From: Archangium violaceum
Lineage (GTDB): Bacteria; Myxococcota; Myxococcia; Myxococcales; Myxococcaceae
Direction of reading: 5' to 3'
Assembly: GCF_016859125.1 (NCBI RefSeq)
Contig: NZ_CP069338.1
Span: 3,002,501 to 3,066,500 of the forward strand
DNA length: 64,000 nt
The position numbers were made by a program, and so were the translations under genes. Each line of letters starts with the position of its first letter. Within the stretch, counting starts at the first letter, position 1. Of this stretch, positions 1 to 10,059 are shown piece after piece. Below the pieces are notes generated by a model that worked only from the letters and a program-made list of their open reading frames with translations, ran no database searches and was not told the origin of the DNA.

Positions 1-38
1 ACGGCCTGCCCGCGCGAATCCGCGTCGAGCGCGCCTGA
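1..38 (+). CDS. possible 3' end of a gene entering from the left
   Basis: The third reading frame stays open from the window edge to a TGA at 36-38, giving a tail of about 11 residues ending in RVERA. Too little is present to name a product. The stretch to 118 after it shows nothing recognisable. Confidence 0.25.
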   Translation, partial: GLPARIRVERA

Positions 39-118
39 CGGGAAAAGGGGAAGGGGGCACTCCAGGATTGGACGATGCCTCCTTCCCACCGGCTAAAGAG
101 CGGACATTTCGGGCCAGC

Positions 119-999
<881 letters not shown>

Positions 1000-1107
1000 T
1001 CTGGGCGCCTGAAGGAGTGAACCTCAGGCGGGGAGCCCCTGGCGAAAGCACCCTGAACGACACAGGGCTGGTCGTCCGTCACCCATTACAATAGGATGTG
1101 CGGCGTC

Positions 1108-2037
1108 ATGTCGCGCCTCCTACTTCTCCGGTCTACCCTGCTGCTCATGCTCGTGGCGCCCGTTGCAGCGGCCAGGGGCGCAGAGCCCGCCGAGCGCAAC
1201 ATCTACCTCTCGGACCACCCGGGGATGGAGCCCCCTCTGCTGTATGTCGCCGGCCGCATCGTGACGGTCCTCCGCTTCGAGCAGCCTTGTGACCCGACAC
1301 GAACGAAGATGCTGGGCTGGGAAGGCCGCTTCGAGCCCGTGGTCTGTACCGGAACGTCGGTACTCCTGGTGCCGCTCCATGACCTCAAGCCCGAAGACCG
1401 GTTCCTCCTGCTGGTGACGCTCGCGGACGGGACGGAGCTTCCCTTCACGGTGACGTCTCGAAAGGGGCGCGACGGCGACCGGTCGGTGGATCAACAGGTC
1501 AACGTCTTCAGGGACCACACGGCCCCGCATGCGGTACTTGCATCCCTTCGCGATTCACTCGAGCGGGAGCAGAAGCTCCGGGAGGAGAACGAGCGCTACC
1601 GCAGGGAAGACTCGGTGAACCACGCACTCGCGGCGCTCCTGGCGAAGGGCGCTGAGAAACTGACGCCATTACAACTGCGGCAGAAGTGGTTGTTGAAGAG
1701 CCATGATGATGTGGAGATCCAGGTCTCCGTGCTCACGAGCAGGGACCAGGCCAAGGCAGCCGTGGTTTTCAACGTGCGCAACAACAGCACCGACAGGTCC
1801 TGGCAGTTGATGGAGGCTCGACTGTGGACCGAGTCTCGTGAGGAGCCAAGGCCGTTCGCGCTCCGCTCCAGCCGGGAGCAGTGGGGGCCAGGAGGAGAGA
1901 ACGGGAAGATCGCCGTCGTCATGGACATGAGCGCCTTCGACTCGAAGACGGGTCCCGAGCGGCTCGTCCTCGAACTGTTCCGAGGAGACGGTCTACAGCA
2001 GGCCTACGTTCTTCTGGAAAAACGGATGATACGTTAG
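1108..2037 (+). CDS. DUF2381 family protein (Myxococcus paralogous family TIGR02268)
   Basis: A secreted or periplasmic protein of about 309 residues with an N-terminal hydrophobic signal (MSRLLLLRSTLLLML...) and a likely cleavage near VAAARGAEP. Family hallmarks are the early NIYLSDHPG segment, an all-beta core and a charged helical stretch (LEREQKLREENERYRRED) in the middle. The start at 1108 is preferred because AGGATG lies upstream at a usable distance, whereas an ATG at 1096 directly abuts AGG. In myxobacteria these proteins are often encoded beside serine/threonine kinases and a small lipoprotein. Here only the lipoprotein follows, 15 bases away, so the two are probably one transcript. 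Function is unknown. Confidence 0.85.
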   Translation: MSRLLLLRSTLLLMLVAPVAAARGAEPAERNIYLSDHPGMEPPLLYVAGRIVTVLRFEQPCDPTRTKMLGWEGRFEPVVCTGTSVLLVPLHDLKPEDRFLLLVTLADGTELPFTVTSRKGRDGDRSVDQQVNVFRDHTAPHAVLASLRDSLEREQKLREENERYRREDSVNHALAALLAKGAEKLTPLQLRQKWLLKSHDDVEIQVSVLTSRDQAKAAVVFNVRNNSTDRSWQLMEARLWTESREEPRPFALRSSREQWGPGGENGKIAVVMDMSAFDSKTGPERLVLELFRGDGLQQAYVLLEKRMIR

Positions 2038-2052
2038 GAGATGCCGCAGCCC

Positions 2053-2544
2053 ATGACCTCTACCCGAACCTTGTTTCTTGCCTCCTGCATTTTGCTCTGC
2101 ACGTCCGCTGGCTGCGCAACCTCCGGTGGCGTGTCGATCCGACCAGATGGGAGTCCCGGGCCGGAGGACTGCCCGCCGAAGGCACTCGACACCATGCGAA
2201 TTCTTCGCCTGCAAGTCGGAGATGGTGGGGACGTCGAGCTCGACGTGAACCAGACCGACGACAGCCCCATCACGCTGTACGAGGGTCCGGTTGAAAGCAT
2301 GCTGAACAGCGGTCTCGGACTCCTCCCGGCCACCACCCGTCTGTACGGACGGGTCTGGACGGGTGGCCCGCAGGTGGTCATCCGGTACTATGAGGCACAC
2401 CCACCAGACGGCGACCCCATTGCCTTCTGCGCCGTGGCTCGGCTCGCACGCGGGCAACTCAAGAAGAAACCCGAGTCCAAGCCCGGAATGGCCATCCTCG
2501 AGTTCTCCAGTGCAGGGGTCTACATCGTGAACTCGTTCCGCTGA
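2053..2544 (+). CDS. small lipoprotein partner of the DUF2381 protein
   Basis: About 163 residues. The N-terminus MTSTRTLFLASCILLC is followed by the lipobox TSAGC, predicting a lipid-anchored protein. The mature part contains a short beta-rich domain (YGRVWTGGPQVVIRYYEAHPP) and ends YIVNSFR. An ATG at 2041 touches the AGGAG at 2036-2040, so the ATG at 2053 is a better start. It follows the DUF2381 gene closely and is likely co-transcribed. Similar small lipoproteins accompany DUF2381 genes in other myxobacteria. I do not recognise a named domain. MITE copy B begins 46 bases after the stop. Confidence 0.75.
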   Translation: MTSTRTLFLASCILLCTSAGCATSGGVSIRPDGSPGPEDCPPKALDTMRILRLQVGDGGDVELDVNQTDDSPITLYEGPVESMLNSGLGLLPATTRLYGRVWTGGPQVVIRYYEAHPPDGDPIAFCAVARLARGQLKKKPESKPGMAILEFSSAGVYIVNSFR

Positions 2545-2589
2545 ACTCCGAAGGGAGCATTGAGAACGCCATATGGAGATGCTCCACAG

Positions 2590-2720
2590 AAGGTGTCAGA
2601 GGATTTGTACAGCACATCGCTGCCACGGACCGCCTCCTTGATTGGAGGAGGACCGGCCCATTGCCGGTGATGCCATCCTCGAAAGGCGGTAGGCGCCAAA
2701 CTCGAATCGTCTGACACCTT
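2590..2720. repeat. MITE-like element, copy B (131 bp, both termini intact)
   Basis: Left terminus AAGGTGTCAGAGGATTTG at 2590-2607, right terminus CGAATCGTCTGACACCTT at 2703-2720. The right end reverse-complemented matches the left at 16 of 18 positions. The interior is nearly identical to copy C at 22510. No ORF, no obvious target duplication. Confidence 0.85.
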
Positions 2721-2808
2721 CCCTGCGGCCCTCCTCGGCCTCTCTGCACCCTTCCTCCCCCTCAACAGAGCCCCATCTCTCTTATGCGTCCGTTTCGTTG
2801 CTCGATCT

Positions 2809-2849
2809 ACGAAGGTTTTCGTTGACATGTACGAATGTCTTCGTAATAT
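2809..2849 (+). promoter_or_regulatory. promoter with two operator dyads upstream of the serine hydrolase gene
   Basis: TTGACA at 2822-2827 and TAATAT at 2844-2849 are 16 bases apart and look like a housekeeping promoter. Two dyads overlap it: ACGAAGGTTTTCGT (2809-2822) and TACGAATGTCTTCGTA (2830-2845). Both have the form ACGAA-N4-TTCGT and their centres are 22 bases apart, two helical turns. This predicts repression by a dimeric regulator binding both sites. A further half-site-like TTTCGT lies near 2792. The regulator is not in the immediate neighbourhood. Confidence 0.65.
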
Positions 2850-2933
2850 GGCGTGCACCCATCCCATTCCGCGCTCGGTCGGGGCTGCGCTTCGCGCGCG
2901 TGCCTGGGGCCGTGCATCGTCCCGAGGTGCTGC

Positions 2934-4307
2934 ATGCGAACCCTCTTCTCCGTCCTGCTGCTGCTTGCACTCGTCACACCCGTCCGAGCCCGGTCGGCGG
3001 AGGTGCGGAAGATTCCGGAAAGCGCTCCCGCCGCCGCGATGGACGCGCTGCTGGCGGGGAAGTTCCGGGCGGACCAACCGGGCGCCGTGGTGTTGGTGGT
3101 GAAGGATGGCAGGACGCTGTTCCGGAAGGCCTACGGATTGGCCAGCGTGGAGCTGGGCGTCCCCGTCAAACCAGACACTGTGTTCCGCATTGCCTCCACC
3201 ACCAAGCAGTTCACCGCCGCGGCCGTGCTCGAGCTGGTGGAGGAAGGCAAGGTGGACCTGAAGGCTCCCATCCGCCGCTACCTTCCCGAGCTTCCGGCGG
3301 GTTGGGCTGCCATCACAGTCGAGCATCTCCTCACCCATACCTCGGGGCTCTGGGAGTACTCCCGCGCGCCGGACTTCCGCTTGCAGGAGCCGGTGACACC
3401 CGCAGGGCTCATCGCGAGGCTGGAGGGCCGGCCGCTCGAATTCGAGCCCGGGACGCGCTTCGCCTACAACAACTCCGGATACATCCTTATCGGGCTCCTG
3501 GTGGAGCGGCTCTCCGGCCAGCCCTACGAGACCTTCTTGAAGGAGCGCTTCCTCCAGCCGCTCGGCCTGACGCACACCGCATTTCCCAACCATGGCGAGC
3601 TGGTTCCGGGGCTGGCCTCGCCCTATTCGAGTGGGCCCAGGCCTGCTCCCGTCGTGAGCCCGAGCCCCGCGGGAGGCCTGGTCTCCAACGCGGATGACCT
3701 GGCGGCCTGGACCCTGGCCCTCCATGGCGGCAAGGTCCTCTCGCCCGCGAGCCTCCAGGCCATGACGACGCCGTTCCACCTGAAGGATGGGCAGGACACC
3801 CGCTACGGTCTGGGCATGCGCATTGGCGAGCTGCACGGGCAGCCCTACATCCACCACAGCGGAGACGACCCGGGCTATCACGTGCAGGTCGCGGCGCTGC
3901 CCCGGTCCAGGGTTGCCGTGGTCGTGCTGATGAACGGGGAGGAGGGGGATGTGTCACCGGAGTTCCTGGCCAAACGCCTTGCGGCGCTGGCCATCGGGCA
4001 ACCCCTGACGGAGCCCATGCCCGCGGTGGTTCCCGCGGAGGCGCTCCAGGTGCTCGTCGGGCGCTATCGCAGCGGGGACGCCGTACGCACGATTCGCCTG
4101 CGGGACGGTCACCTCTACAGCGTGCTCGGGGAGGGGCCGCCCGGCCTCATCCAGCCCCTGTCCCCGACGGAGTTCTTCTTCCCGGACAACTCCGACCTGC
4201 ACCTGCGCTTCACCCTGGAGGCCGGACGGGCCGTCGCCGTCACGCGTCTTTCGGATGGGGGCTCGCCACAGGTCTTCCTCCGTGAGCCCGCGGAGTCGAA
4301 GCCGTAG
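2934..4307 (+). CDS. secreted serine hydrolase, class C beta-lactamase / DD-peptidase fold
   Basis: A 457-residue protein with a signal peptide (MRTLFSVLLLLALVTPVRARS). The beta-lactamase class C fold is shown by SxxK in the context RIASTTKQF, YxN in FAYNNSGY, and an HxG-type third motif in HHSGDDPGY. The C-terminal 100 residues form a small beta domain typical of the esterase/DD-peptidase branch. The ATG at 2934 has GAGGTG upstream and gives the clean signal peptide; longer starts do not. Likely roles are hydrolysis of a peptide or ester in the periplasm or outside the cell. Substrate cannot be told from sequence. It lies downstream of the dual-operator promoter at 2809-2849, so expression is probably inducible. 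Confidence 0.85.
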   Translation: MRTLFSVLLLLALVTPVRARSAEVRKIPESAPAAAMDALLAGKFRADQPGAVVLVVKDGRTLFRKAYGLASVELGVPVKPDTVFRIASTTKQFTAAAVLELVEEGKVDLKAPIRRYLPELPAGWAAITVEHLLTHTSGLWEYSRAPDFRLQEPVTPAGLIARLEGRPLEFEPGTRFAYNNSGYILIGLLVERLSGQPYETFLKERFLQPLGLTHTAFPNHGELVPGLASPYSSGPRPAPVVSPSPAGGLVSNADDLAAWTLALHGGKVLSPASLQAMTTPFHLKDGQDTRYGLGMRIGELHGQPYIHHSGDDPGYHVQVAALPRSRVAVVVLMNGEEGDVSPEFLAKRLAALAIGQPLTEPMPAVVPAEALQVLVGRYRSGDAVRTIRLRDGHLYSVLGEGPPGLIQPLSPTEFFFPDNSDLHLRFTLEAGRAVAVTRLSDGGSPQVFLREPAESKP

Positions 4308-4347
4308 GCCTGGAGACAAGGGGAGAGCCCTCTGAGCATCATCCGCC

Positions 4348-4367
4348 GAGTCGTTTGACACCTTTCC
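4348..4367. repeat. isolated right terminus of the MITE family
   Basis: GAGTCGTTTGACACCTTTCC matches the right terminus consensus CGAATCGTCTGACACCTT with a few changes. No left end is present nearby. Confidence 0.5.
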
Positions 4368-4377
4368 CTCGCCGGGA

Positions 4378-4438
4378 GCATCTCTCGGGCGACCCCGTCG
4401 GCGGCCCTCCTCGGCCCCTGCGCTCCAGCCCTCGCCTC
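4378..4438. repeat. dispersed 61-bp repeat, copy 1
   Basis: This 61-base stretch is about 90 percent identical to 24691-24751; both contain GCGGCCCTCCTCG and CCCCTGCGCTCCA. A shorter related piece (GGCCCTCCTCGGCC) follows MITE copy B at 2727. Function unknown. Confidence 0.6.
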
Positions 4439-4473
4439 CAATCCGCCTCCCATCTTTCTTATGCTTATGCTTG

Positions 4474-4788
4474 TCAGGTCGTGCGTCGCGTAATCCGGAT
4501 GCGAGCCTGATAGCGGCCGAGCTCGTCGTCCACCCAGTCCGAACGTGTCTCCGCGAGTGACTCGTCCACGATGTCGTAGGTTCCCGGCGGCAGCGGCACG
4601 AGCACGTGACCGTTATCGACATGCAGCGGCTGTCCGCTGCGAACCGTGGACTCGACCTGCTCGGCGCTGCAGCCTGGCTCGAACGGGACGAGCAGGCCGA
4701 GACACCCGCTCTTGAGCTCGATGCTCCCCAGGGGATGCGGCTGACCCTGGACGGGCAAGCGGTTGACCCTCAGACCGAGCTCCTTCAT
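4474..4788 (-). CDS. hypothetical protein, 104 residues
   Basis: A coherent small ORF with segments such as LGLLVPFEPGC, GHVLVPLPPGTYDIVDE and a basic C-terminus (RIRITRRTT). No signal peptide or membrane segment. It starts at the ATG 4788; an in-frame GTG lies one codon earlier, and no strong ribosome site precedes either. It sits between two MITE-type termini (4367 and 4819), so it may be cargo or a survivor of rearrangement. Family not recognised. Confidence 0.5.
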   Translation of the reverse strand: MKELGLRVNRLPVQGQPHPLGSIELKSGCLGLLVPFEPGCSAEQVESTVRSGQPLHVDNGHVLVPLPPGTYDIVDESLAETRSDWVDDELGRYQARIRITRRTT

Positions 4789-4818
4789 CACTTCCGGCGA
4801 GGTGGCGCTGACGCCGAG

Positions 4819-4891
4819 AAGGGTGTCAGACGACTTGTAGGACTTGTAGGGGGACTCAGGAGCGAGGTGTCAAAACAATTTCTTTGACACC
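4819..4891. repeat. head-to-head MITE termini and 26-nt stem-loop
   Basis: AAGGGTGTCAGACGACTTG at 4819-4837 resembles a MITE left end. Downstream, GGTGTCAAA (4866-4874) and TTTGACACC (4883-4891) form a perfect 9-bp stem around an 8-base loop. It lies just past the stop of the RCC1 gene on the minus strand, so it could also act as a weak terminator, though no U-tract follows. Confidence 0.55.
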
Positions 4892-4906
4892 ATCCCTGGC
4901 TACGCT

Positions 4907-6127
4907 TCAGTAAAGCAAGGAGCGGAGTGGTACGGTTGAGTACAAGCTGGGTCCATGACCGAACTGTCCGTCGGAATTGGAGCCACAGGTCCACACCGTA
5001 CCGTCGGAGCGCACCAGCAGCGAGTAGGCAGCGCCCGTGTCGATGGCCGCCACCTCACTCACGCCTTGCATTTGCACCGGCGAAGTGCGCCTCGTTGTGG
5101 TTCCATCTCCCAGCTGGCCGTCGGAGTTGTTGCCCCAGGTCCACAGGGTTCCGTCGGAGCGCAGTGCCAACGACTGAAAACCTCCCGCAGCGATGGATAT
5201 GACGTCACTCAGCCCTTGTACCAGTACTGGCGGAGTGCGTCTCGTCGTGGTTCCATCTCCCAACTGACCGTAGGAGTTGTCGCCCCAGGCCCACACGGTG
5301 CCGTCTGGGCGCAATGCCAGCGAGTGGGCATAGCCCGCTTCGATGCCCACAACCCCAGCGAGACCTTGCACCTGCACGGGCGTGGCACTGCCATTCAGGG
5401 TTCCATCTCCCAACTGACCAGAGTGATTGTTGCCCCAGGCCCACACGGTGCCGTCGGAGCGCAGTGCCAGTCTGTGGGAACCTCCCACGGCAATGGCCAG
5501 GACGCTATTGAGCCCTTGCACCTGCACGGGCGTGGTTTGAATGGTGCCCTGATGGCCATCTGGCCCGGTATCGCGAACAAAGATATCACCCCAAGCCCAA
5601 ACGGTGCCATTGGCGCGTAATGCCAACGACTGAGAACCGCCTGCGGCAATGGCCACGACTTCATGCAAGCCCGCCACCTGTACGGGAGAGATGCGGATGT
5701 TCCTGGTGCCATCACCAAGCTCACCATAGTCGTTTCGACCCCAAGACCAGACAGTTCCGTCGTAGCGCAGCGCCATCGAATGGGAGGAAGCGGCGGCCAC
5801 GGCAATCACTCCGTCGAGCCCCTGCACCCGCACCGGCATGGTTCGATTGCTTCGAGTGCCATCGCCCAACTGGCCGTGGTAGTTCTGGCCCGAGGCCCAG
5901 ACGGTTCCGTCGTAATGAAGGAGGAGGGAATGGTCGGAGCCCGTGGCTGTTGCCATGATTCCACTTAACCCTTGAGCTTGAACCGGTGAGAGACGAGTGC
6001 TCGTGGTGCCATCGCCCAACCCGCCGAAGTAATTCTGGCCCATGACCCAGATGGTACCGTCGGAACGCAGTGCGAGTGAGTGGCTATAATCTGTCGCGAT
6101 GGCCACCACCCCGCTCAGCCCTACCAC
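4907..6127 (-). pseudogene. RCC1-repeat beta-propeller protein, 5'-truncated
   Basis: The 406 residues are almost entirely RCC1 repeats of about 48 residues, each carrying GQLGDGT and SLALRSDGTVWAWG-type signatures; I count eight. Such proteins are common secreted or lipid-anchored proteins in myxobacteria. This one begins at a GTG in the middle of a repeat (VVGLSGVVAIATDYSHS) and has no signal peptide. The frame runs open for only 13 more codons upstream (EYGGFTPTLV) before a stop at about 6169. The upstream side is occupied by the decayed IS1380 element. I infer that the 5' end was lost by insertion or deletion there. It might still be translated as a cytosolic remnant. Confidence 0.7.
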
Positions 6128-6323
6128 GAGCGTCGGTGTGAACCCACCATATTCGCGACGACTGGCTCAAGACATGCATGAAGGCTGAGGTCGAGCGCGT
6201 TGGGTTGAGTTATCGGGCACAAGGCAGAGGAAGCCCGCCCCGGGGCAGCGGGTAGCAAGCAGGAGGAGATGGAGAGGGGAGTGGGGAGAGTGCGACACGT
6301 GAGCTGCAATTGACTCCAGGCAG

Positions 6324-7759
6324 CTACGTGATTTGCGCTGTGCTCAGCGAGCCCAGCTTCGTCCACAGCTTCTGCCAGAGGCTGGCCGACTCCCGGCCAA
6401 TGACCAGCACCACTCTTCTGGCGTGTAACAGCACCCGCGCGGCTACTTTGAGCACCCGCTCGCGCACACGGAGCAGCCCCAGCCCTCGCCCGTGGCCTGC
6501 TCCATCAGCACGCGCGCGGCGTGCACCAGGTTGTAGGCCAGGGCATTGAGCAACAGGCGTACCTCGTTGTTGGCGAAGGCGTCGATGGACACCGCGCGCT
6601 GGACGGGCGGCTGCCCCCGGTACTTGGACTTGGGCCGTCTGGCCGAGGAGAGCGCCGGGGCCAGCACGTCCATGAGCTCTCCGAAGTGGCCCTCCGCCGT
6701 GCCGCGTTGGCGGTAGTGCTCCAGCAGCGCCTCGGCCGGCATCTGCTCCTTGCTCCAGCTCGTCACCAGCCAGAAGGCGTGCGGGAAGAGCTCGTCCTTC
6801 CTCTCCAGCACTACCAACACCACGCGCCGCGCACGGCTCCAGCCCTGCGCCTGGTACTCCCATTCGTACAGGTGGGTGCCCGGCTCCCCTGCGGCACTCC
6901 CGAATTCATGAAGCGCGGCAGCGCCGCCTCCCGCTGCAACACGCTGGTGTTGCGCACGCGCGCCACGTAGGGCGTGCCTCGCTCCTCCAGCTTCGCCAGC
7001 AGCTTCTCCTCGGGAAAGCCCGCGTCGAAGCGCACCGCCGCCACCTCACACACCTCCTTCTCCACTCGCCCCAGCAACTCGTCGATGAATTCCAGCGCTC
7101 CATTGGCGCTGTGCACGTTTCCTCGCGCAACCTCACGTCCAGCAGGTCTCCCGTCTCGGCGAGACTGGCGACAATCGGGTGGTACATGCGTACTCCGTAG
7201 TGCCCGTTGTACGCGCTGCCCTCCTGGTGCCCATGCACCTCCACCGGCAACCCGTCCACGTCCACCGTCACCTGCTTGAGCTTCTGGCCCTTGGGCTGCT
7301 GCGCCTCAGCCTCCGCCCCGTCTGCCACACCAGCGCCTCGTGCAGCACCTTCCGGTTTTCCTCTCGCGCCAACATGGCCGTCAGCCGCGACAAGGTGGGC
7401 TGTGAGGCCAACCCCTCCGCTCCCCCCTCTTTCCCCCTCAGCGGCACGCTGCTCTTGCTGTCCGACACCGCCAACCTCAACGCCGCGTCCCTCCTGAGCG
7501 CGTCCGCGTCGTCGTGGTCTCTCCACCCTTGCCCCAACAGCAGAAGGTCCGTGCGCACCAACTCCCTCAGCGAGTGGGTTATCCGCTTCTCGTCTCGCGT
7601 GTCCGTCAACATCTCCCCCAGCCAGCGCGTCAGCCCCAACCGCTCGTCCACCTCCCTCAGCAGCACCGCACCTGCCTCCGACGTCAACCGCTCCGCCCTC
7701 GCCTCCAGCTTCACGGAGCCGTTGAACTCCAGCCCGAAGTCGTTGAGGATTTCACCCAT
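6324..7759 (-). mobile_element. IS1380-family transposase gene, decayed by several frameshifts
   Basis: The transposase must be read through about five frames. The N-terminus starts at 7759 with GGAGG upstream (MGEILNDFGLEFNGSVKLEARA). The middle contains VTVDVDGLPVEVHGHQEG and AYNGHYGVRMYHP, the first acidic region of the DDE core. Further pieces are VAAVRFDAGFPEEKLLAKL, YRQRGTAEGHFGEL with the catalytic E-region, and the tail WQKLWTKLGSLSTA. Frame changes fall near 7300, 7115, 6820 and 6490. The inverted termini were not identified. It separates the truncated RCC1 gene from MITE copy E. Non-functional, but could be mobilised in trans if ends survive. Confidence 0.8.
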
Positions 7760-7880
7760 GACGCGCCTCCTGCCTTGTGGTGGTGGATGTCTGAACAACA
7801 CCCCTCTACCACTCGGGAGGTCAGGCGCGTCACCCTCCTTTTCCGGTCATCCTCCTGCACCTCTCGTGAATAAGGCGGGG

Positions 7881-7972
7881 TCAAAGGATTTGTACAGGAG
7901 GACGGCCGGCTCGTTGCGGTAATGTCCCCCCTCGATAACGGCAGGCTCCAACTCGAATCCTCTGACACTTTT
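7881..7972. repeat. MITE-like element, copy E (internally deleted)
   Basis: The left part AAAGGATTTGTACAG and the right terminus CGAATCCTCTGACACTTTTCC match copies B and C, but about 34 interior bases are missing. The truncated gene copy at 7976-8325 runs straight into it. Confidence 0.7.
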
Positions 7973-7975
7973 CCA

Positions 7976-8325
7976 CGGACTCCACCCGGCCACGAAGCGC
8001 CCGCACCTGCCGGACGGTGGCGAGCGCGGGCACTTCCTCCGGCCACGGCTCCGTCCGGGCATGCCGGTAGACGCGCTCCTGGGCCTCGTCGAGCGCGGGC
8101 TCCTGGCTCAGCACGGCCTGGAGGAGCTCGGGCTACTCGTGCAAGCGGCGCTTCCACTTCTTGCCCGACAGGAGCGATTCCAGCGCGGCGTAGCGCTCGC
8201 GCGCGGCCTCCACCGTCTCGAGCCGGCCTTCGAGCTGGCGGCGCACGTCCTCGGAGGAAGGGGCTTCCGCGAGGAGGCCGCGAAGGGATTCCGTGCACAC
8301 GCGCTCGGACGACGGGGCGCACCGT
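7976..8325 (-). pseudogene. truncated second copy of the PH-like protein gene
   Basis: The minus strand encodes residues matching the N-terminal third of the protein at 8328-9609, including EDVRRQLEGRLETVEAARE and RYAALESLLSG. It continues as a second segment (QEPALDEAQERVYRHA) and then merges into MITE copy E. It carries an in-frame TAG after KKWKRRLHE and has no good ATG. It lies immediately after the stop of the longer copy, so it is a tandem duplication cut off by the element. Confidence 0.65.
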
Positions 8326-8327
8326 AC

Positions 8328-9609
8328 TCAGCGCTTGGGCCAGTCGGCCAGGATGCGCTCGGCCGCGGCCTGCTGGCTCCAGTCCACCTTGCCGCTCAGC
8401 ACCTGCGGGCGCGGATCGCCGGTCTGGATGCGGATGTCCGTCCACACCGGCACGCGAGCGTCGTAGCGCACCTTCCAGGCGCTCCAGCGCACGGCGCCCT
8501 CGACGGCCACCGCGCGCGCCATGCACGCATCGAAGGTGACCTCCGAGGGCAGGTGACGCAGCTGTCCGATGACGGATGGGAGGTGGATGGACTCCACGCC
8601 CCGGGAAGGCGCCACGCCGGTGATGGCCCGCAGCACTTCCAGGCCCCGATTCTGCGGAAGGAACGCGACGTAACCGGGACGAAGAACCGCGACCCCCTTC
8701 CGCGAGGTGCTTCCCTGCGAAAGCGTGGCCTCGTAGCAGACCACGTCGGCCACGCGCTCGGCGGCCATGGAGCCGAGCAATGGCGACTGGCGCTGCAACT
8801 CCAGCACCGCCCCGAGATCCGTCTGCTGATTCTTCGACTTCAGCAGGTGCAGCGTGCGCTCCCCTATCACACGCACGCTGAAGAGGGAGGACCGGATGCC
8901 GTCCGGGAGGATGGAGCGCAGGGGGAGCTGCACCGGCTCGCCCACGAGGGGCTTCCACACCAACCGCTCGTTGGTGAGCCAGAACTTGCGGAGTGCGCCA
9001 CGGTGTAGATGGCGCTCGCGAGAATCAGCGACAGGAACACGAAGACGCCTGCGTCCATCAAGAATATGGCGGAGGCGAGCACCCCCAGGAAGCTCACCGG
9101 AAAGACGGTGAGCATGGCGCGCGCATCCGCCGAGTCCCCCTCGAGCACGCGCACCTCCCCCGCCATGGGCTCCAGGGGCATGGGCTTGAGGACGAGCGCC
9201 TCCAGCCGGGGAAGCGCCTCCACCAGCGACGGTGTGCCGGAGACCCGGGACAGGGAGCGGAGCCGTTTGTGGACGAGCGCCTCCAGCCGGGCCCGGAGGG
9301 CACGCGTCTCGCGCACGGTGGCGAGCACGGGCAGGTCCTCGGGCCACTGGTCCGTCTGGGCGCGGCGCTGGATGCGGGCCTGGGCCTCCTCGAACGTGGG
9401 CTCCTGGCGAAGCACGGCCTGGAGGGCCTCGGGGTGCTCAGGTGGCGCTTCCACGCTGGGCCCGACAGGAGCGACTCCAGCGCGGCATAGCGGGCACGCG
9501 CGGCCTCCACCGTCTCGAGGCGGCCCTCGAGCTGACGGCGCACGTCCTCGATGGAGAGGCGCCGCTCCCAGGAACCCGGCGCACCCTCTATGTGCACGCG
9601 TTCGGACAT
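8328..9609 (-). pseudogene. membrane protein with C-terminal PH-like domain, two frameshifts
   Basis: From the ATG at 9609 the product begins MSERVHIEGAPGSWERR. It must change frame near 9450 (after AWKRHL) and again near 9003 (after IYTVAH), each repairable by one base. The rebuilt protein has about 427 residues. A charged helical N-terminal half is followed by two hydrophobic segments (VFPVSFLGVLASAIFLM and VFVFLSLILASAIY). A bacterial PH-like domain then begins FWLTNERLVWKPLVGEP, and the protein ends ERILADWPKR. Function unknown. Two separate one-base lesions suggest a dead gene, but assembly error cannot be excluded. Confidence 0.65.
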
Positions 9610-9687
9610 GGAGGTCGAGGCTAGCGCGTTCCGCTACGGCGGGCTGGGAGTGGAGGAGGCGTTTGTCGTCGCCGAAGCAGTCTCGGC

Positions 9688-9798
9688 TCACCATTCGAGG
9701 CAGATCTTGCCGAAGTGGCGACCCGACTCCTGGCGGCGGAAGGCGTCGGCAATGCCTTCAAGCGGGAAGCTCAAGTCGATCACCGGCTTGATGCAGGC
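9688..9798 (-). pseudogene. 3' remnant of a zinc-type alcohol dehydrogenase / quinone oxidoreductase gene
   Basis: The last 35 codons read as a typical MDR-family C-terminus: IKPVIDLSFPLEGIADAF followed by ESGRHFGKICLEW and a stop. The catalytic and Rossmann domains are absent; the sequence upstream is not recognisably related. From 9799 to 10059 I see no gene. Confidence 0.65.
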
Positions 9799-10059
9799 TG
9801 GAGTCGTCAGGCGGTGCGGCGTACCGCTCCCCTGGCCATTCAACTCAAACCCGGTGAATGCCCCGGCCCCCGGAACGGGCGCTGCCCATCCGCCCCCGTG
9901 CATTCCGAGGCGCCAGGGCCATGAAGCGCGCGCAGCGGCCGAGGTATTGCGAACAGAAGAGAAACGAGGGCCACGCGCCCTCCCCTCTCGAGCAGCAGTG
10001 GACAAGACTGGCCTCCCAGATAAATTATCGCGGGCGGCCGCACCTCCCATGCCGCAGAA

